Source: Magnetospirillum sp. 15-1 (GTDB taxonomy: Bacteria > Pseudomonadota > Alphaproteobacteria > Rhodospirillales > Magnetospirillaceae). From it: 64,000 nt of DNA. Made by a program: the position numbers and the translations under genes. The DNA lies in assembly GCF_900184795.1 (NCBI RefSeq), contig NZ_FXXN01000027.1, forward strand, positions 437,336-501,335. Reading direction: 5' to 3'. The notes under the pieces are model-generated. The model searched no databases and was not told the origin of the DNA. It was given only the letters and a program-made list of their open reading frames with translations. This document shows positions 36,799-52,117 of the stretch, piece by piece (within the stretch, counting starts at the first letter, position 1; the number at the start of each line of letters is the position of its first letter).

Positions 36799-37959
36799 CT
36801 ATCCTTGGAAATAACGTTCCAGCCGTGTCACCGCCTCGTCGATGGCCGCCTCCGTCTTGGCGAAGCAGAAGCGGGCGAAGCGGTCGACGTCGCCGCCCTG
36901 GTAGAAGGCGCTGACCGGAATGGCCGCCACGCCGGCCTTTTCCGTGATGTGGCGGCAAAACTCCCGGTCGTCGCCGGTAAAGCCCAGGGGGCGGAAATCG
37001 GCGGTCAGAAAATAGCTGCCGCCAGTGTCCATCACGCCAAAGCCGACCCGCCGCAGGCCGGCGGCCAGCCGGTCGCGCCGCTCGGCCAGCATGGCGGCGA
37101 GGTTGTCATAATAGGAATCCTCCTTGCCCAGGCCCCAGGCCACCGCCGCCTGCAGATTGGGCGGCGTGGTGAAGGTCAGGTACTGGTGGGCCTTGGCCAC
37201 CGGCGCCAGGACTTCCGGGGCGGCGATCACCCAACCCACCTTCCAGCCGGTCAGCGAGAAGATCTTGCCGGCCGAGCCGATCTTCAGGCAGCGCCCGCGC
37301 ATTCCGGGCAGGGTCATCAGCGGCACGTGGCGCCGTCCGTCATAGACCAGATGCTCGTAGACCTCGTCGCAGACGCAATAGGCGTCGAAGCGCTCCAGCA
37401 GCCCGGCGACGAAATCCAGTTCGTCGCGATTCCACACCTTGCCGGCCGGATTCATCGGCGTGTTGAGCAGCATCAGCTTGGTCCGGGGCGAGAATGCCGC
37501 CGCTAGGGCCTCCCGCGGCAGGTCCCAATGGGGCGGGGCGACGCGGACCAGCTTAGGCGTGCCCCCGGCCCGGCGGATGATGGGCAGATAGCTGTCGTAG
37601 AGCGGCTCGATCAGCACCACCTCGTCGCCCGGCTCGATCAGCCCGAACAGGCAGGCGGCCAGCGCCTCGGTGGCGCCCGAGGTCACCATCACCTCGGCCA
37701 TGGGGTCGAGGTCCAGGCCGTAGAAGCGCCGGTCGTGGGCGGCGATGGCCTGGCGCAGTTCGGGAATGCCCATCATGGACGGGTACTGGTTGGGGCCGTG
37801 GCTGACCGCCTCGGCCGCCCTGGCGACCACGTCGGCGGGCTCCAGCCCCTCGGGGAAGCCCTGGCCCAGATTGACCGCGCCGTGGGCCTGGGCCAGCCGG
37901 CTCATGGTTTCGAAGATGGTGGTGCCGAACGACGACAGGATGGAGTTGGCGGTCTTCAA
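36799..37959 (-). CDS. class I PLP aminotransferase, YbdL/methionine aminotransferase type
   Basis: A 386-residue fold-type I aminotransferase. The substrate and PLP-binding residues include VNLGQGFPEG near the N-terminus, TSGATEAL (phosphate binding), LNTPMNPAGKVW, CDEVYEHLVYDG and the Schiff-base Lys232 in GSAGKIFSLTGWKVGW. The NLGQGFPEG and YDSYLP patterns match YbdL and kynurenine-oxoglutarate-type aminotransferases, often acting on methionine, glutamine or aromatic amino acids. The start ATG at 37959 (MKTANSILSSFGTTIFETMSRLA) fits the family. It is divergent from glnB, a neighbourhood of nitrogen genes. Confidence 0.9.
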   Translation of the reverse strand: MKTANSILSSFGTTIFETMSRLAQAHGAVNLGQGFPEGLEPADVVARAAEAVSHGPNQYPSMMGIPELRQAIAAHDRRFYGLDLDPMAEVMVTSGATEALAACLFGLIEPGDEVVLIEPLYDSYLPIIRRAGGTPKLVRVAPPHWDLPREALAAAFSPRTKLMLLNTPMNPAGKVWNRDELDFVAGLLERFDAYCVCDEVYEHLVYDGRRHVPLMTLPGMRGRCLKIGSAGKIFSLTGWKVGWVIAAPEVLAPVAKAHQYLTFTTPPNLQAAVAWGLGKEDSYYDNLAAMLAERRDRLAAGLRRVGFGVMDTGGSYFLTADFRPLGFTGDDREFCRHITEKAGVAAIPVSAFYQGGDVDRFARFCFAKTEAAIDEAVTRLERYFQG

Positions 37960-38122
37960 CGGAGCTGCTCCGGAGCGGATTTGGAAGCTCCCAGCCTAGC
38001 CCGGAAGGTGGGCTCAGGTGAAGGGGATGAGATTTGCCCAGGAAATAGGCGTAAATGCCTGAAAAGAGGGCATCTTTGGGCCGAGATTCATGGCAGCCCC
38101 CGTGTTTTCACGGTGGCCGAAC

Positions 38123-38535
<413 letters not shown>

Positions 38536-38618
38536 GTTTTTCGCTCCTTCCGCCGCTCCTTGAATCGGGGCGCGGGATGGGCATACGTGTTCAACTCTCA
38601 ACTCTCAGGAATGTGACC

Positions 38619-40031
38619 ATGTCCGACGACGTCAAGAAGGTCCTCGAACTGATCAAGGAAAACGACGTGAAGTACGTCGATTTCCGCTTCACCGATCCGC
38701 GCGGCAAGTGGCAGCACACCGCTCAGCACGTGTCCACCGTGGACGCCGACATGCTGAACGAAGGCATCATGTTCGACGGTTCGTCGATCGCCGGCTGGAA
38801 GAGCATCAACGAGTCCGACATGATCCTGAAGCCCGACGCTTCGTCGGCCGTCATGGACCCCTTCGCCGCCCAGTCGCAGCTGATCATCAACTGTGACATC
38901 GTCGAGCCCGCCACCGGCCAGCTCTACGACCGCGACCCGCGCTCCATCGCCAAGCGCGCCGAGGCCTATGTGAAGTCCTCGGGCGTGGGTGACAGCACCT
39001 ATTTCGGCCCCGAGGCCGAGTTCTTCGTGTTCGACGACGTCAAGTACGAACTCGGCATGAACAAGGGCTATTACGAGCTGCGCTCGGAAGACGGCGTCGA
39101 GGCCCAGGGCCGCGACTTCGCCGAGGGCAACCTGGGCCACCGTCCGGGCGTCAAGGGCGGCTACTTCCCGGTTCCGCCGGTGGACGGCCACGTGGACATG
39201 CGCGCCGAGATGCTGACCGTGATGGGTGAGATGGGCCTGCCCATCGAGAAGCACCACCACGAAGTGGCCTCGTCGCAGCACGAGCTGGGCATCAAGTTCG
39301 GCGGCCTGGTCGAGGCTGCCGACTGGATCCAGATCTACAAGTACGTGGTCCACAACGTCGCCGCCTCCTACGGCAAGACCGCGACCTTCATGCCGAAGCC
39401 GATCTATGGCGACAACGGCTCGGGCATGCACGTCCACCAGTCCATCTGGAAGGCCGGCAAGCCCCTGTTCGCCGGTTCGGGCTATGCCGACCTGTCGGAC
39501 ATGGCGCTGTACTACATCGGCGGCATCATCAAGCACGCCAAGGCCATCAACGCCTTCACCAACCCGCTGACCAACAGCTACAAGCGCCTGATCCCCGGCT
39601 TCGAAGCCCCGGTTCTGCTGGCCTACTCGGCCCGCAACCGTTCGGCCTCCTGCCGTATCCCCTACTCGGCCTCGCCGAAGGGCAAGCGCGTCGAAGTCCG
39701 CTTCCCCGACCCCGGCGCGAACCCCTACCTGGCCTTCTCGGCCATGCTGATGGCCGGCCTGGACGGTATCGCCAACAAGATCCACCCCGGCGATCCCATG
39801 GACAAGAACCTGTACGATCTGCCCCCCGAGGAGCTCAAGCAGGTCCCGACCGTGTGCGGCTCGCTGCGCGAGGCTCTCGAGGCCCTGCGCTCCAGCCACG
39901 ACTTCCTGTGCAAGGGCGACGTGTTCTCGAAGGAATTCATCGAGGCCTACATCGAGCTCAAGTACGAAGAAGTCTACCGCTTCGAGCACACCCCGCATCC
40001 GGTCGAGTTCCAGATGTATTATTCGGTCTAA
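38619..40031 (+). CDS. glnA: glutamine synthetase type I GlnA
   Basis: A 470-residue type I glutamine synthetase that makes glutamine from glutamate, ammonia and ATP. It has the beta-grasp [18 protein letters not shown] start, [15 protein letters not shown], the metal-binding [16 protein letters not shown], the ATP-binding loop [12 protein letters not shown], and the adenylylation Tyr399 in NLYDLPPEE, so it is controlled by GlnE-type adenylylation with P-II input. The start [13 protein letters not shown] follows AGGAATGTGACC. It ends just before a strong terminator. Confidence 0.98.
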   Translation: MSDDVKKVLELIKENDVKYVDFRFTDPRGKWQHTAQHVSTVDADMLNEGIMFDGSSIAGWKSINESDMILKPDASSAVMDPFAAQSQLIINCDIVEPATGQLYDRDPRSIAKRAEAYVKSSGVGDSTYFGPEAEFFVFDDVKYELGMNKGYYELRSEDGVEAQGRDFAEGNLGHRPGVKGGYFPVPPVDGHVDMRAEMLTVMGEMGLPIEKHHHEVASSQHELGIKFGGLVEAADWIQIYKYVVHNVAASYGKTATFMPKPIYGDNGSGMHVHQSIWKAGKPLFAGSGYADLSDMALYYIGGIIKHAKAINAFTNPLTNSYKRLIPGFEAPVLLAYSARNRSASCRIPYSASPKGKRVEVRFPDPGANPYLAFSAMLMAGLDGIANKIHPGDPMDKNLYDLPPEELKQVPTVCGSLREALEALRSSHDFLCKGDVFSKEFIEAYIELKYEEVYRFEHTPHPVEFQMYYSV

Positions 40032-40060
40032 GCCGAGCCGCATCGGGTCCGATTGCGAAG

Positions 40061-40089
40061 CCCCCGCCGGGTCACCGGCGGGGGTTTTT
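40061..40089 (+). terminator. intrinsic terminator of glnBA
   Basis: CCCCCGCCGG (40061-40070) and CCGGCGGGGG (40075-40084) form a perfect stem with a GTCA loop, followed by TTTTTC. Confidence 0.95.
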
Positions 40090-40109
40090 CATTGGGGCGG
40101 TAAGGAGAT

Positions 40110-40185
40110 TGGTGGGCCCGGCAGGACTCGAACCTGCAACCAGACCGTTATGAGCGGCCGGCTCTAACCATTGAGCTACAGGCCC
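40110..40185 (-). tRNA. tRNA with CAU anticodon, probably tRNA-Ile2
   Basis: A full cloverleaf of 76 bases with CCA encoded. The anticodon loop CTCATAA gives CAU, so it is either elongator methionine or isoleucine-2 with a lysidine-modified C34. The short D loop (AATGGTTA) and TCTGGTTGC variable region look more like E. coli ileX than metT, which favours Ile2. Initiator identity is excluded by the absence of three GC pairs next to the anticodon loop. Confidence 0.85.
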
Positions 40186-40224
40186 CACCTGGGGCGACCA
40201 TAACCGAGGCGTGTCCGAATGCAA

Positions 40225-40245
40225 GGGGGCAGACGCCCCCTTTTT
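40225..40245 (+). terminator. plus-strand terminator between tRNA and rpoD
   Basis: GGGGGC (40225-40230) and GCCCCC (40235-40240) pair around AGAC and are followed by TTTTT. No plus-strand gene lies directly upstream other than glnA, which has its own terminator, so it may be a second stop against readthrough towards rpoD. Confidence 0.7.
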
Positions 40246-40278
40246 CGTGATTATGGGCAATGAAATGGAAGGGGGCCA

Positions 40279-40313
40279 AGCAAAAGCCCCCTCCCGGCGA
40301 GGGGAGGGGGCTT
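40279..40313 (-). terminator. intrinsic terminator of rpoD
   Basis: AAGCCCCCTCCC (40284-40295) pairs with GGGAGGGGGCTT (40302-40313). On the minus strand the stem is followed by TTGCTTGG, a moderate U-run. It lies 14 bases after the rpoD stop. Confidence 0.75.
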
Positions 40314-40326
40314 GCAGACCGGATGA

Positions 40327-42369
<2,043 letters not shown>

Positions 42370-42449
42370 GAAAAACGCTGCTCCTCAAGGGTCTTGACCC
42401 CGAGACGAACCGGACCCGTCCAGTTCCGCCCCACTCTCCAATATAATCG

Positions 42450-44324
42450 TCAGCCGTTCCCGGACGCTTCGTCGTCCAGGCTTGTGGCCGTCTGCTGCTG
42501 CTTCTTCACCGCCTCGAAACGGCTCCACGACGCGGCCGTGGGGCCCTGGGCGAGTTCGGCGTTGGCTTCGCTCACGTCAGCCAGCAGGTCCTTCCTGGTA
42601 TAAAGATTGTAGACGTGTTCCCAGTGGGTCCGGGCTTCCTCGGTGGAAAGGTCACCGCGCAGGGCGCGCACCCGCCTTTCGTTGGCATCGAGCAGGAAGT
42701 CCAGAATCTCGGAATATCCGTCTGTCCTCAAATGGGTGACGAGACCGTCCGCGTCAAGGTCGCGGGCAGCCCCGAGGTGCTTTAGAATCCCACGTCGAAG
42801 ATTGTCAAGGGTCTTGTCCGCGAAAGTGGTCTCGCCGAGCCTCTCGCCGATGGAATCCATCAGGCGGGGATGGTCGAGAATCAGGGCCAGCATCATCCAT
42901 TCCTGGGCGCCGGAATTGGGGCGCGGCGGGCGCGGGCGGCCGACGCCGGGCAGCAATCCGTCGGGACCTTTCAGCGGTGCCTGGGGATCGGGGCGGAAGC
43001 GGCCGAAGCCCTTGCCGCCCATGCGGGCGCCGCCGGCATTGTTCCACGGGCGGGGCGGCGAGCGGAACGAGTCCTTGGCCTTCTGGCGGAAGGTGGCGAG
43101 GTACTGATAGCGCACCGCCTCGTCGGCGATGGAATAGGCCTTCTCGGCCAGTTCCTTTTCCAGCAGCGCGCGGCGCTCCGGCGTGTCCAGCGGCCGGTCC
43201 TCGGTGGCGATGCGCCAGGCCACCTCGACCATGGGCTGGGCGGCGTCCAGCACGGCGGCCATGGCGGCCGGCCCCTTGGCCTTGATCAGCGAATCCGGGT
43301 CCTCGGGCGGCGGCAGGGTGGCGAAGCGCAGCGAGTGGCCGGGCTTGAGGATGGGAAAGGCGCGCTCCAGGGCGCGCTCCATGGCCCGCTGGCCGGCTTT
43401 GTCGCCATCCAGGCACAGGATGGGCTCGGGGGCGAGGCGCCACAGCTCCTCGATCTGCTGCTCGGTCACCGCCGTGCCCAGCGGCGCCACCGCATGGGCG
43501 AAGCCCGCCTGGTGCAGGGCGATGACGTCCATGTAGCCCTCGACCACCACCACCCGGTTCAACGCGCGCGCCTGCTCGCGGGCATGGGCGAGGCCGTAGA
43601 GGGTCTGGCCCTTGTGGAACAGCGGCGTGTCGGGCGAGTTGAGGTATTTGGGCTGGCCGTCGCCCAGGGTTCGGGCGCCGAAGCCGATCACCCGGCCGCG
43701 CCGGTCGGTGATGGGGAACATCACCCGGCCGCGGAAATAGTCGAACGAGCCGCCGCCGTTATCGGGCTTCTTCAACAGCCCGGCCTCGGCCAGCAGGCTT
43801 TCCGGGCATTCCTTGCTCATCAGCGCGGATTTGAGCGCCTCGCGGGACTCGGGGGCGAAGCCTAAGCGGAAGCGGGCGATGGTGTCGTCGGTGAGGCCGC
43901 GGTTCTTGAGATAGGCGAGACCTTCCCGTCCGGCCGGTCCGCGCAGGTGCTTCTCGAAGAATTGGGCGGCGGATTCCAGGGCGTCGTGCAGGGAGGCGCG
44001 GCGCTGCTCGCGCACCCGCTCCTCGGGGGTGGCCTTGGGGACCTCGATCCCGGCCTCGGCGGCCAGCTTTTCCACCGCCTCGGTGAAGCTCAAGTGCCCG
44101 GCCCGCATCTCGAAGCCGATGGCGTCGCCATGGGCGCCGCAGCCGAAGCAGTGGAAAAAGCCCTTGTCCTCGTTGACGGTGAAGGACGGGGTCTTTTCGT
44201 TGTGGAAGGGGCACAGGCCCTGGTGCTCGCGCCCCTTGCGGATCAGCTTGACCCGGCGGGCCACCACCGAGGTGACCGGGATTCGGGCGCGCAGTTCGTC
44301 GAGGAATTGGGGGGGGAAGGCCAT
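42450..44324 (-). CDS. dnaG: DNA primase DnaG
   Basis: A 624-residue primase that makes RNA primers at the replication fork. It has the CHC2 zinc ribbon (CPFHNEKTPSFTVNEDKGFFHCFGCGAHGDAIGF) at about residues 35-70, the TOPRIM catalytic core with VVVEGYMDVIALHQAG and ILCLDGDKAGQRAMERALE, and a C-terminal helicase-binding domain (about residues 440-624). A Pro/Gly/Arg-rich linker around residues 410-470 is typical. It lies between yqeY (68 bases upstream) and rpoD, the conserved macromolecular synthesis operon order. Confidence 0.97.
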   Translation of the reverse strand: MAFPPQFLDELRARIPVTSVVARRVKLIRKGREHQGLCPFHNEKTPSFTVNEDKGFFHCFGCGAHGDAIGFEMRAGHLSFTEAVEKLAAEAGIEVPKATPEERVREQRRASLHDALESAAQFFEKHLRGPAGREGLAYLKNRGLTDDTIARFRLGFAPESREALKSALMSKECPESLLAEAGLLKKPDNGGGSFDYFRGRVMFPITDRRGRVIGFGARTLGDGQPKYLNSPDTPLFHKGQTLYGLAHAREQARALNRVVVVEGYMDVIALHQAGFAHAVAPLGTAVTEQQIEELWRLAPEPILCLDGDKAGQRAMERALERAFPILKPGHSLRFATLPPPEDPDSLIKAKGPAAMAAVLDAAQPMVEVAWRIATEDRPLDTPERRALLEKELAEKAYSIADEAVRYQYLATFRQKAKDSFRSPPRPWNNAGGARMGGKGFGRFRPDPQAPLKGPDGLLPGVGRPRPPRPNSGAQEWMMLALILDHPRLMDSIGERLGETTFADKTLDNLRRGILKHLGAARDLDADGLVTHLRTDGYSEILDFLLDANERRVRALRGDLSTEEARTHWEHVYNLYTRKDLLADVSEANAELAQGPTAASWSRFEAVKKQQQTATSLDDEASGNG

Positions 44325-44392
44325 GGAGGCTTAAGGTCCCGGGTCTAAAGGCGGTGGCTGGCCCCAACCATATGGGGCCGGGCCGGGGGGAA

Positions 44393-44851
44393 TCAGCCCC
44401 CCAGTTCCTTCTTCACCACCGCGCCGGCCTTGGCGAAGTCCATGCTGCCGGCGTGGCCTTCCTTCAGCGCCGCCATGACCTTGCCCATGTCCTTGATGCC
44501 GCCGGCGCCGGTGGCGGCGATGGCGGCCTTGACGGCGGCGGCGATCTCCGCCTCGTCCATCTGACGGGGCAGGAACCTCTCGATGATGGCGATTTCCTCG
44601 GCTTCCTGCTTCGCCAGCTCCGGACGGCCGCCCTGCTCGTACATGGTGATGCTCTCGCGGCGCTGCTTGATCATCGACTGCAGCATCTGGCGGATTTCGT
44701 CCTCGCCGATGCCGTCGGCGACGCCCTTGGGCCGGGCCGCGATGTCGCGATCCTTCAGCGCCGCCAGGATCAGGCGGACCGTGGAGACCGTGCGGGCATC
44801 CTTGCCCAGCATCGCGGCCTTGAGCGCGTCGTTCAACTGCTGGCGCAGCAT
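44393..44851 (-). CDS. yqeY: GatB/YqeY domain protein
   Basis: A 152-residue YqeY protein. It has the characteristic MLRQQLNDALKAAMLGKDARTVSTVRLILAALKDRDIA start, the MLQSMIKQRRESITMYEQGGRPELAKQEAEEIAIIERFLPRQMDEAEI middle and a GKVMAALKEGHAGSMDF end. It is related to the tail of GatB and may bind tRNA, but its exact role is not known. YqeY genes often precede dnaG in alphaproteobacteria. The ATG at 44851 follows CAAGGGGTTGCC; the open frame extends nine codons upstream without a site. Confidence 0.92.
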   Translation of the reverse strand: MLRQQLNDALKAAMLGKDARTVSTVRLILAALKDRDIAARPKGVADGIGEDEIRQMLQSMIKQRRESITMYEQGGRPELAKQEAEEIAIIERFLPRQMDEAEIAAAVKAAIAATGAGGIKDMGKVMAALKEGHAGSMDFAKAGAVVKKELGG

Positions 44852-44968
44852 GGCAACCCCTTGTTTGGGAAAGCGCACAGGCTACTCCAAATCCACACGG
44901 AAAGGAAGCCTATCCATGGATTGGCAGCCCATTGAAAAAGAAGGGTTTTCTTGGGGATGTCGCAAGGC

Positions 44969-44997
44969 TTGACTCTGTCCGCGCCCGTCATTATAAG
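44969..44997 (+). promoter_or_regulatory. sigma-70 promoter of carA
   Basis: TTGACT (44969-44974) and TATAAG (44992-44997) are spaced by exactly 17 bases. It lies in the 332-base divergent gap between yqeY and carA; transcription should start near 45004, leaving a leader of about 180 bases. No clear promoter for the yqeY-dnaG-rpoD side was found in the same gap. Confidence 0.75.
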
Positions 44998-45004
44998 GCG
45001 CGGA

Positions 45005-45183
45005 ATTTACCTGACGCCGAATGGGCCACGACACGGCCCCGCAGCCCCGAAGGTCTTGCCTGTTCGCGAGATGCTCCGGCGGCCTTTTGCGGCCCAAGTT
45101 CGGCGGGGGAAGGTTCGCCTTCCTCGTGATAATGTACCTGCGGCCGGAGTTCTTCCGGCCCGCGAACGCGACAAAGGACCGAC
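45005..45183 (+). other. structured 5' leader of carA
   Basis: The leader holds two strong hairpins: GGAAGG-TTCG-CCTTCC (45108-45123, stable UUCG loop) and GGCCGGA/TCCGGCC (45142-45160), the latter 23 bases before the ATG. There is no U-run that would make the second a terminator, and no leader peptide was identified. It could hold post-transcriptional control by pyrimidine or arginine, but this is only inferred from the enzyme. Confidence 0.35.
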
Positions 45184-46389
<1,206 letters not shown>

Positions 46390-46407
46390 GCGGACGCTTT
46401 CATTTCA

Positions 46408-46855
46408 CCACGAAGGCACGAAGGCGCGAAGGAATTGGAAGGTGACAAGGAATTCGACGCCGTCAGCCGAAGGGTGATTGGATTGGCGATCGAGGTTCAC
46501 AGGGCTTTGGGTCCGGGACTTCTTGAATCGGCCTACGAGCAGTGCCTTGCTCACGAGTTGGAGTTGAACGAAGTTCCATTCAGGCGGCAGGTTCCCGTTC
46601 CGGTCGTCTACAAGGGAATGAAACTGGACTGCGCTTACAGGCTCGACCTGGTTGTTGCCGATACGCTGGTCCTGGAAATCAAAGCGGTTGAGAAATTGCT
46701 GCCGGTGCACGGCGCTCAACTGCTGACCTATCTGAAGTTGACCGGCATCCGGGCCGGTCTTTTGCTGAACTTTAACAGCGAGGTGCTCCGAGACGGCATG
46801 AAAAGGGTGGTTCTTTGAACCTTCGTGCTTCCTTCGTGCCTTCGTGCCTTCGTGG
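46408..46855. mobile_element. CACGAAGG inverted-repeat cassette carrying a GxxExxY gene
   Basis: The carA-carB gap holds a 448-base cassette. Its left end (46408-46432) reads CCACGAAGG CACGAAGG CGCGAAGG; its right end (46831-46855) is the inverted complement with one mismatch in 25. The unit is a tandem octamer CACGAAGG, repeated about three times at each end. Only a small ORF lies between them. A gene-less relative with the same ends lies at 15221-15311. No target duplication was found. This looks like a mobile or formerly mobile cassette inserted into a housekeeping operon without destroying it; the mechanism is unknown. Confidence 0.65.
46435..46818 (+). CDS. GxxExxY protein (PD-(D/E)XK nuclease superfamily-like)
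   Basis: A 127-residue protein. It has the family motif GPGLLESAY (Gly28, Glu31, Tyr34), preceded by VIGLAIEVHRALG, then a core YRLDLVVADTLVLEIKAVEKLLPVHGAQLLTYLKLTG, in which Asp and the ExK triplet (LEIKAV) match the active site of PD-(D/E)XK nucleases, the superfamily to which these proteins are assigned. The start is a TTG directly behind GAAGGA, so the ribosome site falls in the CACGAAGG repeat and the frame stays open through it. The gene is enclosed by that repeat on both sides. Biochemical function has not been shown for the family as far as I know. Confidence 0.8.
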   Translation: MEGDKEFDAVSRRVIGLAIEVHRALGPGLLESAYEQCLAHELELNEVPFRRQVPVPVVYKGMKLDCAYRLDLVVADTLVLEIKAVEKLLPVHGAQLLTYLKLTGIRAGLLLNFNSEVLRDGMKRVVL

Positions 46856-46880
46856 TTAATTCATTCGCTGGAACCAGACG

Positions 46881-50138
<3,258 letters not shown>

Positions 50139-50248
50139 CGATCCGATCCCGACGCCCGGGGCGCCGGGCAGAGGGTGAATCGGCTCGCTGTCTTATGGAT
50201 TGTGGGGAAAACCACGGGTTTTCCCCACCAGGGGAGCACGGGCGTCCG

Positions 50249-50722
50249 ATGGAAAAGATACCGATGACTCCGGCTGGGTTGGCCCAGCTGGAGGATGAGC
50301 TTAGGACCCTGAAATCGGTGGAGCGCCCGGCGGTGATCCGGGCGATCGCCGAAGCGCGTGAACACGGCGATCTGTCCGAGAACGCCGAGTATCATGCGGC
50401 GCGCGAGCGTCAGAGTTTCATCGAGGGCCGGGTCTCCGAGCTGGAGGACATCATCTCCCGCGCCCAGGTGATCGACATCGCCACCCTGTCGGGCGATCAG
50501 GTGCGTTTCGGCGCCACCGTCACCCTGGCCGACGAGGATTCTGACGACGAGGTGGTCTACACCATCGTCGGCGCCCACGAAGCCGACATCAAGTCGGGGC
50601 GCATGTCGGTGCACTCGCCGCTGGCCCGCGCCCTGATCGGCAAGCATCTGGGCGACACCGTCGAGGTCACCGCGCCGGGCGGCTCCAAGTCCTACGAGAT
50701 CGTTGATGTGCGCTTCGGTTAG
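50249..50722 (+). CDS. greA: transcription elongation factor GreA
   Basis: A 157-residue GreA that rescues backtracked RNA polymerase by stimulating transcript cleavage. The N-terminal coiled coil ([65 protein letters not shown]) carries the acidic tip residues in [10 protein letters not shown]; the C-terminal FKBP-like domain ([24 protein letters not shown]...) completes it. The start [10 protein letters not shown] is the family start. It lies 110 bases after carB, as in many alphaproteobacteria. Confidence 0.97.
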   Translation: MEKIPMTPAGLAQLEDELRTLKSVERPAVIRAIAEAREHGDLSENAEYHAARERQSFIEGRVSELEDIISRAQVIDIATLSGDQVRFGATVTLADEDSDDEVVYTIVGAHEADIKSGRMSVHSPLARALIGKHLGDTVEVTAPGGSKSYEIVDVRFG

Positions 50723-50777
50723 GCCGGGGCCCGCTTCGGTTAACACTGGGCGTTTCGCCTAGGGCGGGGAGGAGGCG

Positions 50778-51200
50778 ATGGGCGAGGTCCACGGCTCCTG
50801 CCACTGTGGCGCGGTTCGTGTTTCCTATGCCTCGGACGGCCCCATGGCGGGCCGCCGTTGCGGCTGCGGCTTCTGCCGCCGCCACGGAGGGCTTTACACC
50901 ACCGACCCCGCCGGGCGGCTGAGCATCGAGGCGGCGGCGGGATCGCTCAACCGCTACCGCTTCGGACAGCGCACCGCCGATTTCCTGCTGTGCGCCCATT
51001 GCGGCGTGCTGGTGGCGGTCACTGCCGGAATCGACGGCATCCTGCGTGGCGTGGTCAACCTCGCCGTCATGGAGCCTCCGGTCGATCTCCCCTCTGACAT
51101 TCCGGCTATGGACTTCGAGGGCGAGAGCGAACAGGATCGCACCGCCCGTCGCCGTCGCACCTGGATCGGCAACGTGGACATCGAAGAGGTTCCATCATGA
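50778..51200 (+). CDS. GFA-family zinc protein
   Basis: A 140-residue protein of the GFA (glutathione-dependent formaldehyde-activating enzyme-like) fold. Zinc ligands are visible as GSCHCGAVRVSY, CGCGFCRRHGGLY and LLCAHCGVLVAV. The family is broad, and most members are not real formaldehyde-activating enzymes. It overlaps the DyP peroxidase gene by four bases (ATGA), so the two are probably translated together. The C-terminal 35 residues are charged and have no recognised motif. Confidence 0.85.
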   Translation: MGEVHGSCHCGAVRVSYASDGPMAGRRCGCGFCRRHGGLYTTDPAGRLSIEAAAGSLNRYRFGQRTADFLLCAHCGVLVAVTAGIDGILRGVVNLAVMEPPVDLPSDIPAMDFEGESEQDRTARRRRTWIGNVDIEEVPS

Positions 51201-52105
51201 CCCAGCCCCAATCGGCCATCTGCGCGGAAGGCGGCGATTTCGGCCTGTTCCTCACCCTGGTCCTGGCCGATGGCGATGTCGCGCCGGTGCGCCGCGTCCT
51301 GGCGGCGCTGCCCGATATGACCGAGGTCCTGGCGGCCCAGTTGGACGAGCCCGGTCTGCTCAGTTCGGTGGCCATCGGGGCGGAGTGCTGGGGTCGACTG
51401 ACCGGCCGGGAATTGCCAGATGGGCTGGTGCCCTTCGCCCCGCTGGCCGAGGGCGGCCGCAAGGCGCCCGCCACGCCCGCCGACCTGTTCCTTCACATCC
51501 ACTCGCCCCGCGTCGATGCCAACCTGATGCTGGCCCGCCGGGTGATGGGAGCCCTTGGCTCCCACGTGCGGGTGGTGGAGGAGGTGATGGGCTTCCGCCA
51601 CCTGGGCAAGCGCGACCTGACCGGTTTCGTGGACGGCACCGAGAACCCCGAGGGCGACGAGCGGGCCGAGGTGGCGCTGGTCAAGGACGGTCCCTTCGCC
51701 GGCGGCAGCTTCGTCTCGCTGCAACGCTACGTCCATGACCTGCCCCGCTGGGAAGGACTGTCGCTGGCCGATCAGGAGGCCGCCATCGGCCGCACCAAGG
51801 AAAGCGACGAGGAGATGGATGACGAGGTCAAGCCGCCGTCGGCCCACATCGCCCGCGTGGTGATCGAGGAGGACGGCCGGGAGCTGGAAGTGCTGCGCCA
51901 TTCCATGCCCTACGGCACCACCTCGGAAAACGGCCTGTACTTCATCGCCTACTGCGCCAGCCCGCTTCCGTTCCGCAAGATGCTGGAGCGCATGGTGCTG
52001 TCGGCGGGCGACGGTCATCACGACCGGCTGCTGGACTTCACCCGCGCGGTGACCGGCGCCGCCTTCTTCGCACCGTCGGTCGAGTTCCTGACGTCCTTGT
52101 CCTGA
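51197..52105 (+). CDS. dye-decolorizing (DyP-type) heme peroxidase
   Basis: A 302-residue peroxidase of the short, cytoplasmic class (YfeX-like). It has the distal GxxDG motif with catalytic Asp (TGFVDGTENPEGDER), the proximal heme His in KPPSAHIARVVIEEDG, and the distal Arg region near RHSMPYGTTSENGLYFIAYCASP. There is no signal peptide and no encapsulin-targeting tail visible, and no encapsulin gene nearby. Natural substrate unknown. It lies between the GFA gene (overlap) and a secreted esterase (12 bases). Confidence 0.92.
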   Translation: MTQPQSAICAEGGDFGLFLTLVLADGDVAPVRRVLAALPDMTEVLAAQLDEPGLLSSVAIGAECWGRLTGRELPDGLVPFAPLAEGGRKAPATPADLFLHIHSPRVDANLMLARRVMGALGSHVRVVEEVMGFRHLGKRDLTGFVDGTENPEGDERAEVALVKDGPFAGGSFVSLQRYVHDLPRWEGLSLADQEAAIGRTKESDEEMDDEVKPPSAHIARVVIEEDGRELEVLRHSMPYGTTSENGLYFIAYCASPLPFRKMLERMVLSAGDGHHDRLLDFTRAVTGAAFFAPSVEFLTSLS

Positions 52106-52117
52106 GGAGTGCAAAGC

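Noticed and set aside
51197-52105. Encapsulin cargo role for the DyP peroxidase
   Set aside because: No C-terminal targeting extension and no encapsulin gene nearby.
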